NCBI GenBank assembly: GCA_013350335.1
Contig: CM023538.1
Location: 46,308,201 to 46,372,200, forward strand
Length of the DNA stretch: 64,000 nt
Reading direction: 5' to 3'
Origin: Chimonanthus salicifolius
Lineage: Eukaryota > Streptophyta > Magnoliopsida > Laurales > Calycanthaceae
The notes beneath the pieces are model-generated. The model ran no database searches, was not told the DNA's origin, and worked only from the letters and a program-made list of their open reading frames with translations. This document shows, piece after piece, positions 34,135 through 46,160 of the stretch (position 1 is the stretch's first letter; every line of letters begins with the position of its first letter). Made by a program: the position numbers and the translations under genes.

Positions 34135-34596
34135 GTAAGTATGGATCTCATATTTGGCCACTTCTAAATAATTTGAATGGGCTGATGTTTAAACCAAGGC
34201 TAAGGTAAATTATATCTTAAAAATTGGTAGATATGATACATATCAACTGTACTCCACTACGGGTGGCATAATACAACACGGTAAAGTCTAAAAATGTCTG
34301 AAATGGTACATTTAATTGTTATGACCAATTTTTTTATTTTTAAGAAAAATAGTCTGTTTCACCATTTTCACTTTGAATCTTACATTGGTGATTCCAAACC
34401 TTAAAATCTATTCCAACTGGATCGCATATTTTTTTTTTTTTTTTTGAATTTTTGCTCAAAGACAATCTAGATTTTAAGGTTTTTTTGAAAAAAATAAATA
34501 GTTTAATATTGAGTGTTTAAGGAATTGAATGGAGATACTTTAATTTGATTGATATAGTGTATATGGTGCTTGTGTAATTTTTTTAATTATCTTCAT
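34135..34596. other. AT-rich, no exon 2 found
   Basis: Searched for a cysteine-array frame after an AG acceptor; none seen. Confidence 0.4.
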
Positions 34597-35092
34597 CATT
34601 TTTATTAAATAGAAGTTTTTTTTAAGAAAAAATCATGAATTGAAATAAAAGAAAGAGGTTTTCCATTTTCCCTTAAAATTCTTAAACCTATTTTATTTGT
34701 ATTAATATTTTGAACTTCAACTATTGATGGAACATAGGAAGTAAATCTTTCAGAATGTGAAATTGCCAGCACGTTATCTATCATTTTGTCATTAAATGTG
34801 GAATTTGATAATTTCTTTTTTAGTAATATATTTTGTTAGTCAAGCCATTTTTATTAAATAGAAGTTTTTTTAGAAAAAATCATGAATTGTAATAAAAGAA
34901 AGAGGTTTTCCATTTTCCTTTAAAATTCTTAAACCTATTTTGTTTGTATTCATATTTTGAACTTCAACTATTGATGGAACGTAGGAAGTAAATCTTTCAG
35001 AATGTGAAATTGCCAGCACTTTATCAAGCATTTTGTCATTAATGTGGAATTTGATAAATTTTTTTTAGTAATATATTTTGTTAGTCAAGCTA
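34597..35092. repeat. Tandem duplication, two ~249-bp copies
   Basis: CATTTTTATTAAATAGAAG to TTTGTTAGTCAAGC occurs at 34597-34845 and again at 34846-35092 with a few substitutions and small indels. Confidence 0.9.
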
Positions 35093-35098
35093 GCAAGA

Positions 35099-36672
35099 TG
35101 TTAAAGAATAATCATAGAGGGGGGTGAATAGGACTATTGGGGAATTTTAATTTTTATTTAAACATTGGGCACTTTAGAGATTGATCAAAACAAATTTGCT
35201 CAATTAATCTTCTATGTATGATTTATAAGCTAGATTAAGTTCATGCAAATTATGAGAGCAATAAGATATGAGCTGAAGCAAGTGCCCAAAGTAAGGTGAA
35301 GGAGATGAGAAGATATGGAGAATTGTGACACAATCATTTTTACGTGGGTCGGCAACTTTGCCTACATCCATGCCTCAAGTACACCACTTGAGGATTTCCC
35401 AAACATTCTCCTTCACGGGTGGAGAACAAACCTATTACAACCTTCCTCTACTTCACGCGTGTAGATCGAACCAAGACTTACAAACACGAAGGAAACATTT
35501 CTTGGATTTCAATAGGGTGACACCAACCCTTTACAATGTTCTCACAAATGATAGAAAGTAGTAGTTTTGAAAAGTACCAAGAACACTAGCCTCTTGATGA
35601 TCGATGTAGCTTGTGGCATGTTCTTTTAAGATCTTCCTCTTTCTTGCCTTTGGCGATATAGAGTTGCTTCAATGAATTCCAAACCAAAGTGGAAAAGAGT
35701 TTAAGGATGAAATAGAGTTTGCCGATAAGGTCAATCTATCCCTATGACGATCTTCTCTAATCACACAATCAATGTGGATCTTAATATGCTCAAGATGTGC
35801 CTATGATTGCCTTGATTGTGTTAGAGAGGTATTAAAAGAGCTTAATAAGGTTTAATTATGGTGATTAGAAGCTCTAAGTATGGTCGGGAAACTTGAGAGT
35901 GGTATGAGAAAAATCAGCTTGGAGTGTCTAACATTGCCCATGAATAGAGCTTGGTTTATATAGGCAAGTTGTCCCAAAACAAATTTCCAGAAAGTGGGAT
36001 CGTCCCACAAAAGTCGTACCATCCTATTTTCAAAACAGTCGGATTTAAACTGTCATATGCCAACAGTCATATTGACCTGCCAATGGTTATGTTAACTAAA
36101 ATACAAACTCGGATCGTCCTAAAGAAAAGTAGCATCGTCCTGAAAAAATGGGATCGTCCCAGTTTGTAAAGCTTCAAAAGAGTGGGATCGTCTGGGTAAA
36201 ATCGTCCAGGAAAAGTGGGATCGTCCCATTTTCTAAATTCCAGAAATCACCTTTTGATAATATATTGTAGCTTGGTGATTATTTGGATATAAAATGAAGA
36301 GCTCTTTGAGTGTTTCATTCACAATAAAAAAAATTTAACTATGAGCACATGTTATGATTCTGAGAACAATTTAAGATAGAGACATTTGGTAAGCATGAGA
36401 GCTACTTCTTTTGGCTAATGGCTATCTTAGAGATCCAATTTAATATGTAATCATTTTTATCCAAGGATCCTAAGGTCATGTCTATCCTATGGTCGAATAT
36501 ACTTGTTCAATATTCCGATTTGATCCAATCTTCGCTGCTTCTGGAGCTTCAAGCTTGATCTGACAACTCGGTCATGACTCAGTCACAGAATTGACAAATC
36601 ACGACACAGTCGGACTCAGTCACAAAATTTCAGTCTGATTCAGGGGAGACAAATTTCACTTTTAGGCCAACA
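35099..36672 (-). mobile_element. Copia-type 3' LTR (1574 bp)
   Basis: On the plus strand it runs from TGTTAAAGAATAATCATAG, followed by the GGGGGGTGAATAGG motif common in plant LTRs, to TAGGCCAACA. Directly after it is ATCTCCCCCTTTGTCC, whose reverse complement is the GGGGGAGAT-type polypurine tract of SIRE-like copia elements; orientation is therefore minus. The internal region is not recognisable beyond about 37100 and no partner LTR is visible. GGGATCGTCC recurs in it near 35998, 36113, 36151 and 36217. Confidence 0.7.
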
Positions 36673-36688
36673 ATCTCCCCCTTTGTCC
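36673..36688 (-). other. Polypurine tract of the copia element
   Basis: ATCTCCCCCTTTGTCC, reverse complement GGACAAAGGGGGAGAT, adjoining the LTR start. Confidence 0.7.
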
Positions 36689-37145
36689 ATTTCGTGACAA
36701 AACCTAGAGAATAACCTATACAGACCAAAATACATATTACAAACTTGGACAAATTTACATACATGTCATGTATATGAATACCATATTACAATAATTTCAA
36801 TACTCATGGACAAGACTGCATGAGGGTCTTAAGGCTTAAAGGCTCATAACGGCTCCCCCTTAGAATATGCATGTGATATTTCTGTAAGCACAACATAAAC
36901 TGCATATTTTGGTGGAAAATGATCTTCTCAATAGTTAGTGGCAATAAACAATAAGTGTTTAACTTTAAAGCATTTTCCACATTATATATTTTAGGAAAAA
37001 CTACTACATTTTCCTTCTTTTGTGTGAATAAAAATGGACAAATAAAACTTCAATGTCAATCAATAAAATAAATCCAACTACAAGAGACCAAATTTATGTG
37101 GTTCGGCAGTGTGCCTAACTCCATAGGATACGCTCAGAATAAATA
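36689..37145 (-). other. Probable internal remnant of the copia element
   Basis: Non-coding sequence after the polypurine tract, with a second GGCTCCCCC block near 36850 and an LTR-like TGTGGTTCGGCA near 37098. No domain recognised. Confidence 0.35.
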
Positions 37146-37310
37146 TGTAACAACCCGGTCCAACCTAACCCGCTTCCAAATACAGTACAAAATTGTTCGC
37201 TTTGGGCCACGCATGCACATGGCTTTGCCTTTGGGCCTTGCCCACACAATAAAATAATGGGCTTACAATATTTCTCTCTGGCCAAACTAGAGGCTCACAA
37301 ATGTCAACAA
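37146..37310 (-). mobile_element. TRIM-like LTR fragment
   Basis: TGTAACAACCCGGTCC, then TTGTTCGCTTTGGGCC and a GGGCCTTGCCC segment, match the first half of the TRIM LTRs at 55017 and 62374 (TGTAACAACCCGTCCC, ATTGTCCGCTTTGGGCC). The second half (GATGTGGGACTTTTTC) is missing. Confidence 0.55.
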
Positions 37311-37780
37311 TTCTTCACAATAAGGTAGATTCCAACGACAATGAAAAATAAAATATTGAGATATCTCACAAAAAGAAGTACGAGAGATAGCATGTGGAGA
37401 TGCTGAGTCCACGATCCAAACCAGTAAAAGTGCTCTCCACGATGTGAGCAGCAAATCCTCAAAATTTCATCTGAAACGGAGCAAGGACAGTAGCTAGATC
37501 TCACATTCTTATCATTTATTCTTTTTCATCCTTTTCCTTATATAACACTTAGTCCTGCTACGGACGTGTTATCTCTGAAATATGTCATTACATTCTCAAA
37601 TACGGGTATCATGTCTATTTTTTCTTTGCCAATCAACAACAGGATAATAACTAAAGCAAGTAAGGAATCAATAACTCAAACTAACATAGCAATATAATTT
37701 AACAATTATTACAATTATTCATAAAACCAGATGACCACTAAATCAAATATACAATGTTTTCTCAAAACATAAAAAAATGG

Positions 37781-39650
37781 GAACAACCTAAGTCATCAAC
37801 AACCGCCACTACCTAAGCTTGATCCTGGCAACCGTACGGTCCCACCGCCATTGGAGTACCTAAAAGGTAAGGGGGTGAACTCTACATGTCCAGTGAGGGA
37901 ACACATATATATAAATCACCTAACCTACATTATACACTGCATACCCACTACTATGAGATATCAAGAATGCCTACATGCATGGTCCTACATAACACACGCA
38001 CAACCCACCGTGCAGACAATCCAGTACATACGCAACATAACCCACAACCAATAACCGCCCTACTTCTAGGGCCACCACCTCCACAGAGATCCCCACACAC
38101 ACCCCATAGACTGGTATCACGAGTCGTGAATCATAACCTGGCCATAAGGTCCACGGGAACTCCTCAACCGCACCATAACAAAAAATAACCACGAGAGTTG
38201 TCTTCACCGTGCTAATAACCACGGGAGTTGTCATCCACCGTGCCAACAATCGCGGGATCTATCCTCCATTGTGTCAACAATCATGGGAGCTATCTTCCAC
38301 CGTGTCAACAACCACGGGAGTTGTTCTCCACCATGCCAACAATCATGGGAGCTATCCTCTATTGTGCCAACAGTCACGGGAGCTTTCCTCCATTGTACCA
38401 ACAATCGAAGGAACTATCCTCCATTGTGCCAACAATCACTGGAGCTATCCTCCACCATATCAACAAGCACAGGAGTTGTCCTCCACACTATTAACAACCA
38501 CGGGATTTGTCCTCCATCTTGCCAATAACCAAGGGAGTTATACTCTACTGTGCCAAAAACCATGAGAGCTATCCTCCACCGTGCCAATAATAATAAAAAA
38601 TGGGAGCAACCTAAGTCATCAACAACCGCCACTGCCTAAGCATGATCCCAGCACCCACCTAATCCGCCTCCACCGAAGTACCTGAAGGTAAGGGGGTGAA
38701 CTCTACATGCCCAGTGAGGGAACACATATATATAAATCACCCAACCCACATCATACACTACATACCCACTACAATGAGATATCAAAAATACCTACATGCA
38801 TGGTCCTACATAACACACGTACAACCCACCGTGCGGACAATCCAGCACATACGTAACATAACCCACAACTTATAATCGCCCTACCTCTAGCACCTCCACA
38901 AAGATCCACACATACAACCCATAGATTGGTATCACAAGTCGTGAATCATAACCTGGCCATAAGGCCGACGGGAACTGTCCTCAACTGCACCATAACAAAA
39001 AATAACCACGAGAGTTGTCTTCCACCATGCAAATAACCACGGGAGTTTTCCTCCACTGTGCCAACAATCACGGGAGCTATCCTCCATTGTGCCGAGAATC
39101 ACAGGAGTTATCTTCCACCCTGTCAATGACCATGGGAGTTGTCCTCTACCATGCCAACAATCACGAGAGCTATCCTCCACCATATCAACGAGCACAGGAG
39201 TTGTCCTCCACCCTATCAACAACCACAGGAGTTGTCCTTCATCTTGCCAATAATTACGGGAGCTATACTCCACCGTGCCAAAAACCACAAGAGTTATCCT
39301 CCACCGTGCGAATAACAATAAAAAAATGGGAATAACGTAAGTCATCAACAACCGCCACTGCTTAAGCTTGATCCCAGCACCCGCTCGATCTGCCCTCCAT
39401 CGAAACACCTGAAAGATAAGGGGTTGAGCTTTACATGCCCAGTAAGGGAACACATATATAAATCAACGAGAGTTATAGTCCACCGTGCCAATAACCACGG
39501 GAGCTATACTCCACCGTGTCAATAACCACGGGAGTTGTCCTCCACCGTGCCAACAACAACATGAGATATCCTCCACCGTAGTAATAACGACGTGAACTAT
39601 CCTTCACCGTGCTAATAACCACAAGAGTTGTCCAACCACCGGGTAACTCA
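37781..39650. repeat. 31-bp tandem repeats in three higher-order blocks
   Basis: A 31-bp unit (CCGTGCCAACAATCACGGGA plus GCTATCCTCCA and variants) is reiterated at about 38190-38590 (some 13 units), 39005-39320 (10) and 39470-39620 (5). Each array is preceded by the same unique block (ACCTAAGTCATCAACAACCG ... ACACATATATATAAATCAC), starting near 37781, 38604 and 39330, so the whole is a higher-order duplication. As 31 is not a multiple of 3, frames cycle through all three phases and stay open on both strands; the resulting 70-173-residue frames are not considered genes. Stray units occur at 52890-52990 and 55990-56125. Confidence 0.9.
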
Positions 39651-40019
39651 TAGTCAAGCCACGCTTCTACCACGTTGTCCCTCATAACATCCCAACCCTA
39701 GCTACCCGACAAGCTATGGGAAGTCACTAAATCCTGATGTGGCCGAGTACCCATGCCCCAACAGACATTCAACATACACTCGCTACATGCATGTACAATT
39801 GTCTCTAAGCATGTTATCAATACAACAATGACAAATCATAATCAGCTATATGCATTATCATCAATCACATGTTATCATATCACATCCAACATGTTATCAA
39901 TCAAAACATGCTCGATCAAGCATAGTAGGCAACACCGTCTACTATCTATAGCATGCGAATCTACAACATGTGAGTTAAGCTATCAGTCACATACAAAGCA
40001 GATTATCATACACTCCAAC
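39651..40019. other. LTR sequence, no gene
   Basis: Part of the gypsy 3' LTR, rich in ACATGTTATCA and CATGC motifs, ending at the CCAAC target of the nested LTR. Confidence 0.6.
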
Positions 40020-43000
40020 TGTAATACTCTGACCCGAATTAGGCGTAATCCCTGTGATAAATCATACCTTAACTGATTAATCTCGAATATTGGGGTTAGG
40101 GCTTTGAGAAAAGCGTAGGTTCGGCCCAATCAGAGCTCAAAAGCTCAGTGATCTAGCTCGTCTACTTAGAAGGGCAAAATGGTAATTTACCATTCTTCGA
40201 TATTATTTTATTATTTATGCCATTGCTTGATTGTTTTGATTGGTATCAGTTTTCCTTAATCAAATATTTTGATTTTTTAATGCGATTGTCAATTATTTTC
40301 ATAAAAGGATATTTAAAACCGCCTGAAAAGACCCCAATAAGGGGAAATTAATATTTTTAAAAGATTTCAGAAATAATAAAATTTTGGGACAAGCATTTTA
40401 TTTTAGCCCATTTTAGTACGGTCTAGTTTATTTCTTCAAACCTCGAAAATGAGGATTTTAATTCATTTTATTAGACACAAGTTAAATTAAGTAAATAGTA
40501 CCAAATAATGGATTTTATTTAGATTTATGGTTTTTAGTGAAAATGAAATCTCCAAATTTTTATGGTGATTAGAGTTTTTAAAACCCAACTTATCTGTCAA
40601 GTTGGATTAAATTATTTGAGCTTCTTTTTTTAAACCATATTTTAGTTAAAAACTGATTTTTATCAAAACTGGACCTATTTGCAAAAACCAAAACTAGCAG
40701 TAGGAAGGACTTATCTGCAAACAATAGTTTTTACTGTACGTTACTGTGCAGGGCGATGGATAGCCGCTGCATGCAGCGCCCGGCGTGGCCTTCACCCATT
40801 GTCCAGCTACCTCTATAAAACCCAGCTTCCCCCAGCTAGTTTTTACCTCCCTCTCTAGTGAATCCATCTGAGAACCGAACCGATCACTCTCTCTCTCTGG
40901 CTCTGTTTTTCAAATTTCGGTTGACCGTAAGCTTGAAGGGAAGATTTTCAAAAGTTTGGACTTTCAACCCAGGAGCTGAAGTAAAGGTAACCACTGTGTT
41001 CCTTTTCAAATTTTAACTGGTTTAGAATCAAGAAAGAGCAAATTTGACAGAGTTTGAGTGTGTAAAACCGATTTCAAGTTTAAGGAAAAACATGATTTTT
41101 CTTCTGTCAACCTGGTTTTGGTGTTTAAATCCAATGGCTTAATCAGTGTTAAAGCTTCAAACTATTCCCTATGGTAAGAGGACTCACTAAGGAGTCCATC
41201 CGACCAGCTGGATGTGGAAAATGAACCTAGAAAACCCACTGTTTCTGGATTCGTATTCCACCCTCCCGGCGCCGTTACTTTCTTCTGCTGCAGACAGAGG
41301 AGGAAGACGACTCTCGGAAGGTTCGAGAGTTATCTTCGGATTGTCCGAAGATGACACCTTCGGACGTTTCGAACTTGAGTTTGGGACTTCAAAGTGTCCA
41401 GAGGCCAACTGTTTCCCACCTCTACTCTGGAACGTTCCGAGTTGTCTTCGGAAGGATCGAACCTCTAAGACGATTCGAACTTCTCTCGGCATGTTCCGAG
41501 ACACACACAGACCCACCGAAAGCCTGTTTTCCATGTTTTTCAGTTCCGAAGTACCTTCGGACGATCCGAGACTTGACCCTCGGACGATCTGAAGAACAGA
41601 ACCATGTTTTGAGGTTCTGTGGACTAGTTTAGGCCGTGGGTTGGACGATCTGAAGCCACAGTACCTGGTTCCAAGGCATGTTCCGAGGAACCCAGTTTTG
41701 AATGATAAATCTAGATTTGATTTGAAATGCATGCGATTAGATCCTCGATTTTAAATGTGATGTTTATATCCTTTTGATAATTTAAAAGTGTACTAACCCT
41801 TCTTCTCTTATTACTATAGTGTGTTACTTATTGTTTTCACTTCCAGGCTGACACTATCTGTCGAGCACTGAGTGACTTCACTTCCAGGCCGACGCTATAT
41901 CTGTCGGGCACTGAGTGGCCTCTAGGTCTAACTCAATACGTTAATCTGGTCATGCCCAGAAGACAATATGAGAAGTGGCCTGAGCCCCTTGTACATCTAG
42001 ACCTAACTCAATACGTCAATCTGGTCTTGCCTAGAAGACAATATGAGAATTGGTCTGAGCACCTATTTATTATTATATTGTGGATTATTGTAAGTTAAAA
42101 TGGTTAGAAACCAAGTAGGAGACTCAGTCCATTTACTCTGGAGATTCTTGGAAAAATAGTATAGTTTTAAAGTACTACAAGTATGTATTCCTTGCATACT
42201 ATGTATGTTGACCAATTATTGATTGCACACTTGTTTGCATATTGACAGAGACTTTGAGACCACACAATTTTGGTGAGAGGACTTAACTTTGCAGTAGGTG
42301 TAAATCAGGTTTAATGAGATGGATTTTGAGCAATGAGTGGTTTCAAGTTTTGATGAACCCACCCATGTACCTGGATATGATGCATTGTTGTAAGAAGTGC
42401 TTATGATGATTGTATGTGATGATGTTGATTATGAGTAATGTAATACTGTTTCCACGTACCCTTGACTATTGAACTATTATCAGCGATGTGTGTGTTGGTT
42501 TACGTCTACTAGACCAAGGGTGTCAACAGTTGCTGACTTGAGGAGTGTCAGTACCGACCATATGAGGGTCGGAGATGTATTTGTAAGGATGTATTTTGAC
42601 CGTGTCGGAACTTAATACAATGGTCTCAGCATAGTATGTTGGTGTTACGATGGATGACAGCTGTGGTGGAATGATGATGAGATTCTTTTGACAAACATGA
42701 GATATCATATTGCAAATGTTGATTATTTAACTAACCTGATGTTTCATTAGACTGCATTGTTACATTTCCTTCACTAGGCTAGTTAGCTCACACCACTCAC
42801 ATTTCAGGAGATGTACCCGAGGAGGAGGACTCTCCCTATGAAGCTTAGGATGGATAAGCTGTTGCGTTGCCTTGGGATTCCTATTGAGCGGAATTCCGCT
42901 ATCTTTGTCTTTTGGTTCATTGAACCATATGTTTTTTGTAAAGTACTGTGTGTGGTACTTAGTTTATGTTGATGTGATGTATTAAACCGCTATGTGTTCT

Positions 43001-43240
43001 GTAGTTACCCTGATTATGATTTAATAATATTTCGTTGATGGAAATATGTATTTTTGTGATATGTGATTGCTGTGGGTAGGCTTATGGTTTGTGTTTGAGT
43101 CCACCTGTTGGGCTCATGTGTGTGGCTTTTGTTTCTAGGCTTAACCTTTGATCCGGCCCAGTTAGAATCTTAAGCTTAGTTTTAAAAAAAAAAAAAAAAC
43201 CAGTGACGTTCAGAGCCCACTTTCGGGTCGGGTCGTTACA
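40020..43240 (+). mobile_element. Solo LTR (3221 bp) nested in the gypsy 3' LTR
   Basis: It runs from TGTAATACTCTGACCCG to GGGTCGGGTCGTTACA and is flanked by CCAAC on both sides (40015-40019 and 43241-43245), a perfect 5-bp duplication. CTCTATAAAACCC at 40811-40823 followed by a CT-rich leader (40850-40905) indicates plus orientation. Within it, a 75-bp segment (CTAG.YCTAACTCAATACG..GACAATATGAGAA) is duplicated at 41922-42064, and a TTCGGA/TCCGAA-rich block lies at 41300-41690. No internal domain remains. Confidence 0.85.
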
Positions 43241-44991
43241 CCAACCAAACATGTTGTCACGCCAACAATCAATTATGATATCAGATAAAAGACTCATACG
43301 TGCTCTCGTGAGCATTGGGTACGAATACATCCGGATGGGGTCCCAGTCATATAATGGTATCAACAGTTCCCTTGCCGAGTGGCTCATACACTGGGGAAGT
43401 CCCATTTGCCGCATTCTGTACCTGCACATTTGATAGAGAATGATATGTGTGAAGTGTATGTTAAAATCGGTGATAAGTTCCATCACCAGTGTGCATTTTC
43501 AAAATCCAAGTTATAAAAACATGCTGAGGGGTTGAAAGGAGTGATGCATGGGTTACCGAGCCTGAGAAGTTGGGATAGTTCTGCAAAATTGGGACGATCC
43601 CACAAATTTGACTAGAAACAGACTGAAAAAGAGCCTGCGAACAAGTCAGAAACAAGTGGAAGTCGATCCGAAAATGGGCCAGAAGCACTCCAGAGATGAT
43701 CCCAAAATGGACAAGAAATGAGACTGAAACGGGCCAAGAAATGGGCCTGGAAATGGGCTAGGGCTAGAACTGGGCAGGATGGCCCGAACCTGATTCTGAA
43801 CTGGATTGGGCTCCACAAACTAGGCCGAAGACGAGCTGGAGCCAAAGACACTAGACCGAAAGAGCTGGGCTTAACTCGGTTGGGCTTCAGGCGAACGAGT
43901 TGGGCTGGACTCGAGGATCTGGATTGGGTTTGGATCAGTTGGGCTTGGGCTCGGCTCGGAACAAAGCTTGGATCTAATTGCAACAAGCTTGGGAAACATG
44001 GTATGCGTTCGAATGGCTAGCTGGATGGGCTGATAGGCAAGGAAGAGAAGGAGAAGGGAAGAAGAGGAAAAGGAAGAAAAAGAAGAAGGAGAGGAACAAA
44101 GAAGGAGAAGGGCGATGGACAAAGGGGAAAGGACAAAGCGATTGAGAGGTGGTTTAGGTTTTCTGAGAGAAAATAAAGGAGAAAGAGAGAAAGAGAAAAG
44201 GGATAAGGATGGCGGCCCAAAGATAAAGAGGATTAGGGTTTTAGTTTGGCAAATGGGGAGGAAAAGATGGTAGATGATAGGAAGAGGAGAGAGTGAAAGA
44301 ACCGAATGAAGGAAGAGAGAGCAAGAGAAGGTGCAGCGGCAAGGGGGTCTCCAACCATGGGGTGCAACGGCCCACTCTAAGGTTAGGGTTAGTGAAAGAA
44401 GGAGGAGAGAAGAGAGAAGATAGCCACTAGAGGGGCAACGACTAGGGTTAGGGTTTGGGCTTGGTGTTGCAAAAAAGGGAAGAAAGGAGAGGAAATGAGA
44501 AGAGTGACGGTCAAGAGAGGCTGAAGGAGAAAAAGAGAAAGAGGGACATGGGGCGGCGGTGACGGCTTGAAAGGAGAGGAAGAGGAGAGCATAGGGTTAG
44601 GGTTAGGAAAAAGGGGAAAGAGAGGAGAGGGTGGGGCTAGGGTTTGAAAGGGAAGAAAGATATATTATATATGAGGGAGGGTGAGTAGAGGTTGGATTTT
44701 GGCAATTTTTTTTTTTTTTTAACAAAAAGGAACTTTAATGTTTTCAAAACTCAGGGAAATTTTTTTTTTTAATAAAAACAATTAAAATGTGTTTTTTAAT
44801 AATTTGTGCATGAAAAAATATTCAAATAAGCTAAACTTACCGAAATGCCCTTCGAACTCCCGAGCTCAAAATTGGGCAACCTAGGGCCCACCATGGACCC
44901 CACAATCTCCCCACTATTACCAAAGAACCAAAAATGACACGAAGATCAATAAATCTGTCTAAAACTAGAGAAAGCGGGTTGGGTCGTTACA

Positions 44992-45030
44992 ACACTACCC
45001 CCTCTTTAAGGAATTTTGTCCTTGAAATTC
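44992..45030 (-). other. Polypurine tract and pol 3' end of the gypsy element
   Basis: ACACTACCCCCTCTTTAAGG follows the LTR; read in reverse it is CCTTAAAGAGGGGGTAGTGT, the purine-rich primer directly before the LTR start TGTAACGACCC. Confidence 0.8.
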
Positions 45031-45189
45031 AAACTGAACTCATATCTGTTTTCCCAAACAAGGCTCGAAATTGCTTTTGTTGCGTCACCTCATCCCCCCA
45101 AACTCTCTGCCATTGTGTTTCCAAACCACCAATATCTAGCAGATAGTCTTGCCATGAATCATTTGCTCCCTCGAATCCTCCAAAGGTTT

Positions 45190-46160
45190 AATATACTTGG
45201 GTCACGAATTTCCTCTGTGCCAAACCTCTGAATCCGAAGAAAAACATGACCCCCACTGCAAACTCTAGTGTCCACTGACGGTCAGCAAAGCCCTCCCACC
45301 GACTATGGGCAGTCAACAATCTCAGCCTGATCAATCTCAGCTGCTTAGTAGTCCCAAAACCATATCCAGTCATGATATTATTGTACCACTGGTCTCTGCC
45401 CAACCCAGGGGTGATCTGCATGGCCTGCCATGCAAGGCCTCATACGGAGCCATCTTGATACTGAACTAGTAGTTTTTGTTGGAACCAAACTCAACCAAGT
45501 GTAAGTAACCCTCCCAGCTACCACCACGATCCAAAGCACAAGATCGAAGCATATCTTCTAAGATTTGAATGGTCCGCTCCGACTTGTCATCTATCTGCAG
45601 ATAGAATGCTACATTGAAACACAACTGTTTGCACAACTCTTTCTGTAACTATACCAGAACCAAGAAACAATCCTCTAATCTCGGGCTGAAACAACCGATC
45701 ACAGGCAAACCATGCAATCTGGAGACCCCTGACATATAAAGTAGAAATAAAGTCTCCAAAGAATCTGTTGTCCTCATACTAATAAAATGGGCTGACTAGT
45801 TAATCAATTACTATGACCTATACTGCATCATGCCCTCGAGGTGACTTCAACAAACCAGTCACCAAAATCCATAGTAACGTGATCTCACTTCCTCTTGGGG
45901 ATCAAAAGAGATTGTAATCTACTAGTGGGTCTCAAGTGCTCAATCTTGCCCTGCTGGTAAGTCAAATATCGAGTCACAAACCTTGCCACTGCCCACTTCA
46001 CGTTTCTCCACCAGAACTATTGATGCAGATCATGATACATTATTGAGCGTTCCGAATGCACGACAAATCTGGGATGATGGAAGTGTTGTAATACCTCATC
46101 GCGGCACTACCTTAACATAGGTAGATACAGCCTGTCCTGGAAAATCAACTTCCATCTCGT
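45190..46160 (-). pseudogene. Gypsy integrase relic
   Basis: Read on the minus strand, broken frames give KWAVARFVTRYLTYQQGKIE, the CxxCQxxK-like zinc region in decayed form (FVTRYLTYQQGK), a core relic with MDFGDWFVEV, and then DKSERTIQILEDMLRSCALD, GGSWEGYLHLVEF and IKMAPYEALHGRPCRSPL, which is the C-terminal half of a Ty3/gypsy integrase core (SERTIQTLEDML, MAPYEALYGR). Many stops. A younger LTR inserted at 46160 separates it from RNase H. Confidence 0.85.

Larger units (their letters stand above)
37541..44991 (-). repeat. 3' LTR of the gypsy element (about 4.2 kb without its insertion)
   Basis: Starts TATAACACTTAGTCC (TGTAACACCTCGTCC in the partner LTR at 50510) and ends GGGTTGGGTCGTTACA at 44991. 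Subtracting the nested solo LTR and one target copy leaves 4225 bp. Sense-strand promoter features appear near the right end: reverse of 44654-44668 gives TATATAATATATC, followed by a CT-rich leader. Confidence 0.8.

Noticed and set aside
38209..39453. Overlapping frames of 70-173 codons on both strands
   Set aside because: They follow from a 31-bp stop-free tandem repeat and show no codon preference or start context.
37781..39650. CRISPR-like repeat array
   Set aside because: The 31-bp units are contiguous with no unique spacers, and the DNA is plant nuclear.
41187..41732. 181-codon minus-strand frame
   Set aside because: Falls within the solo LTR and owes its length to CGGA/TCCG repeats; no recognisable domain.
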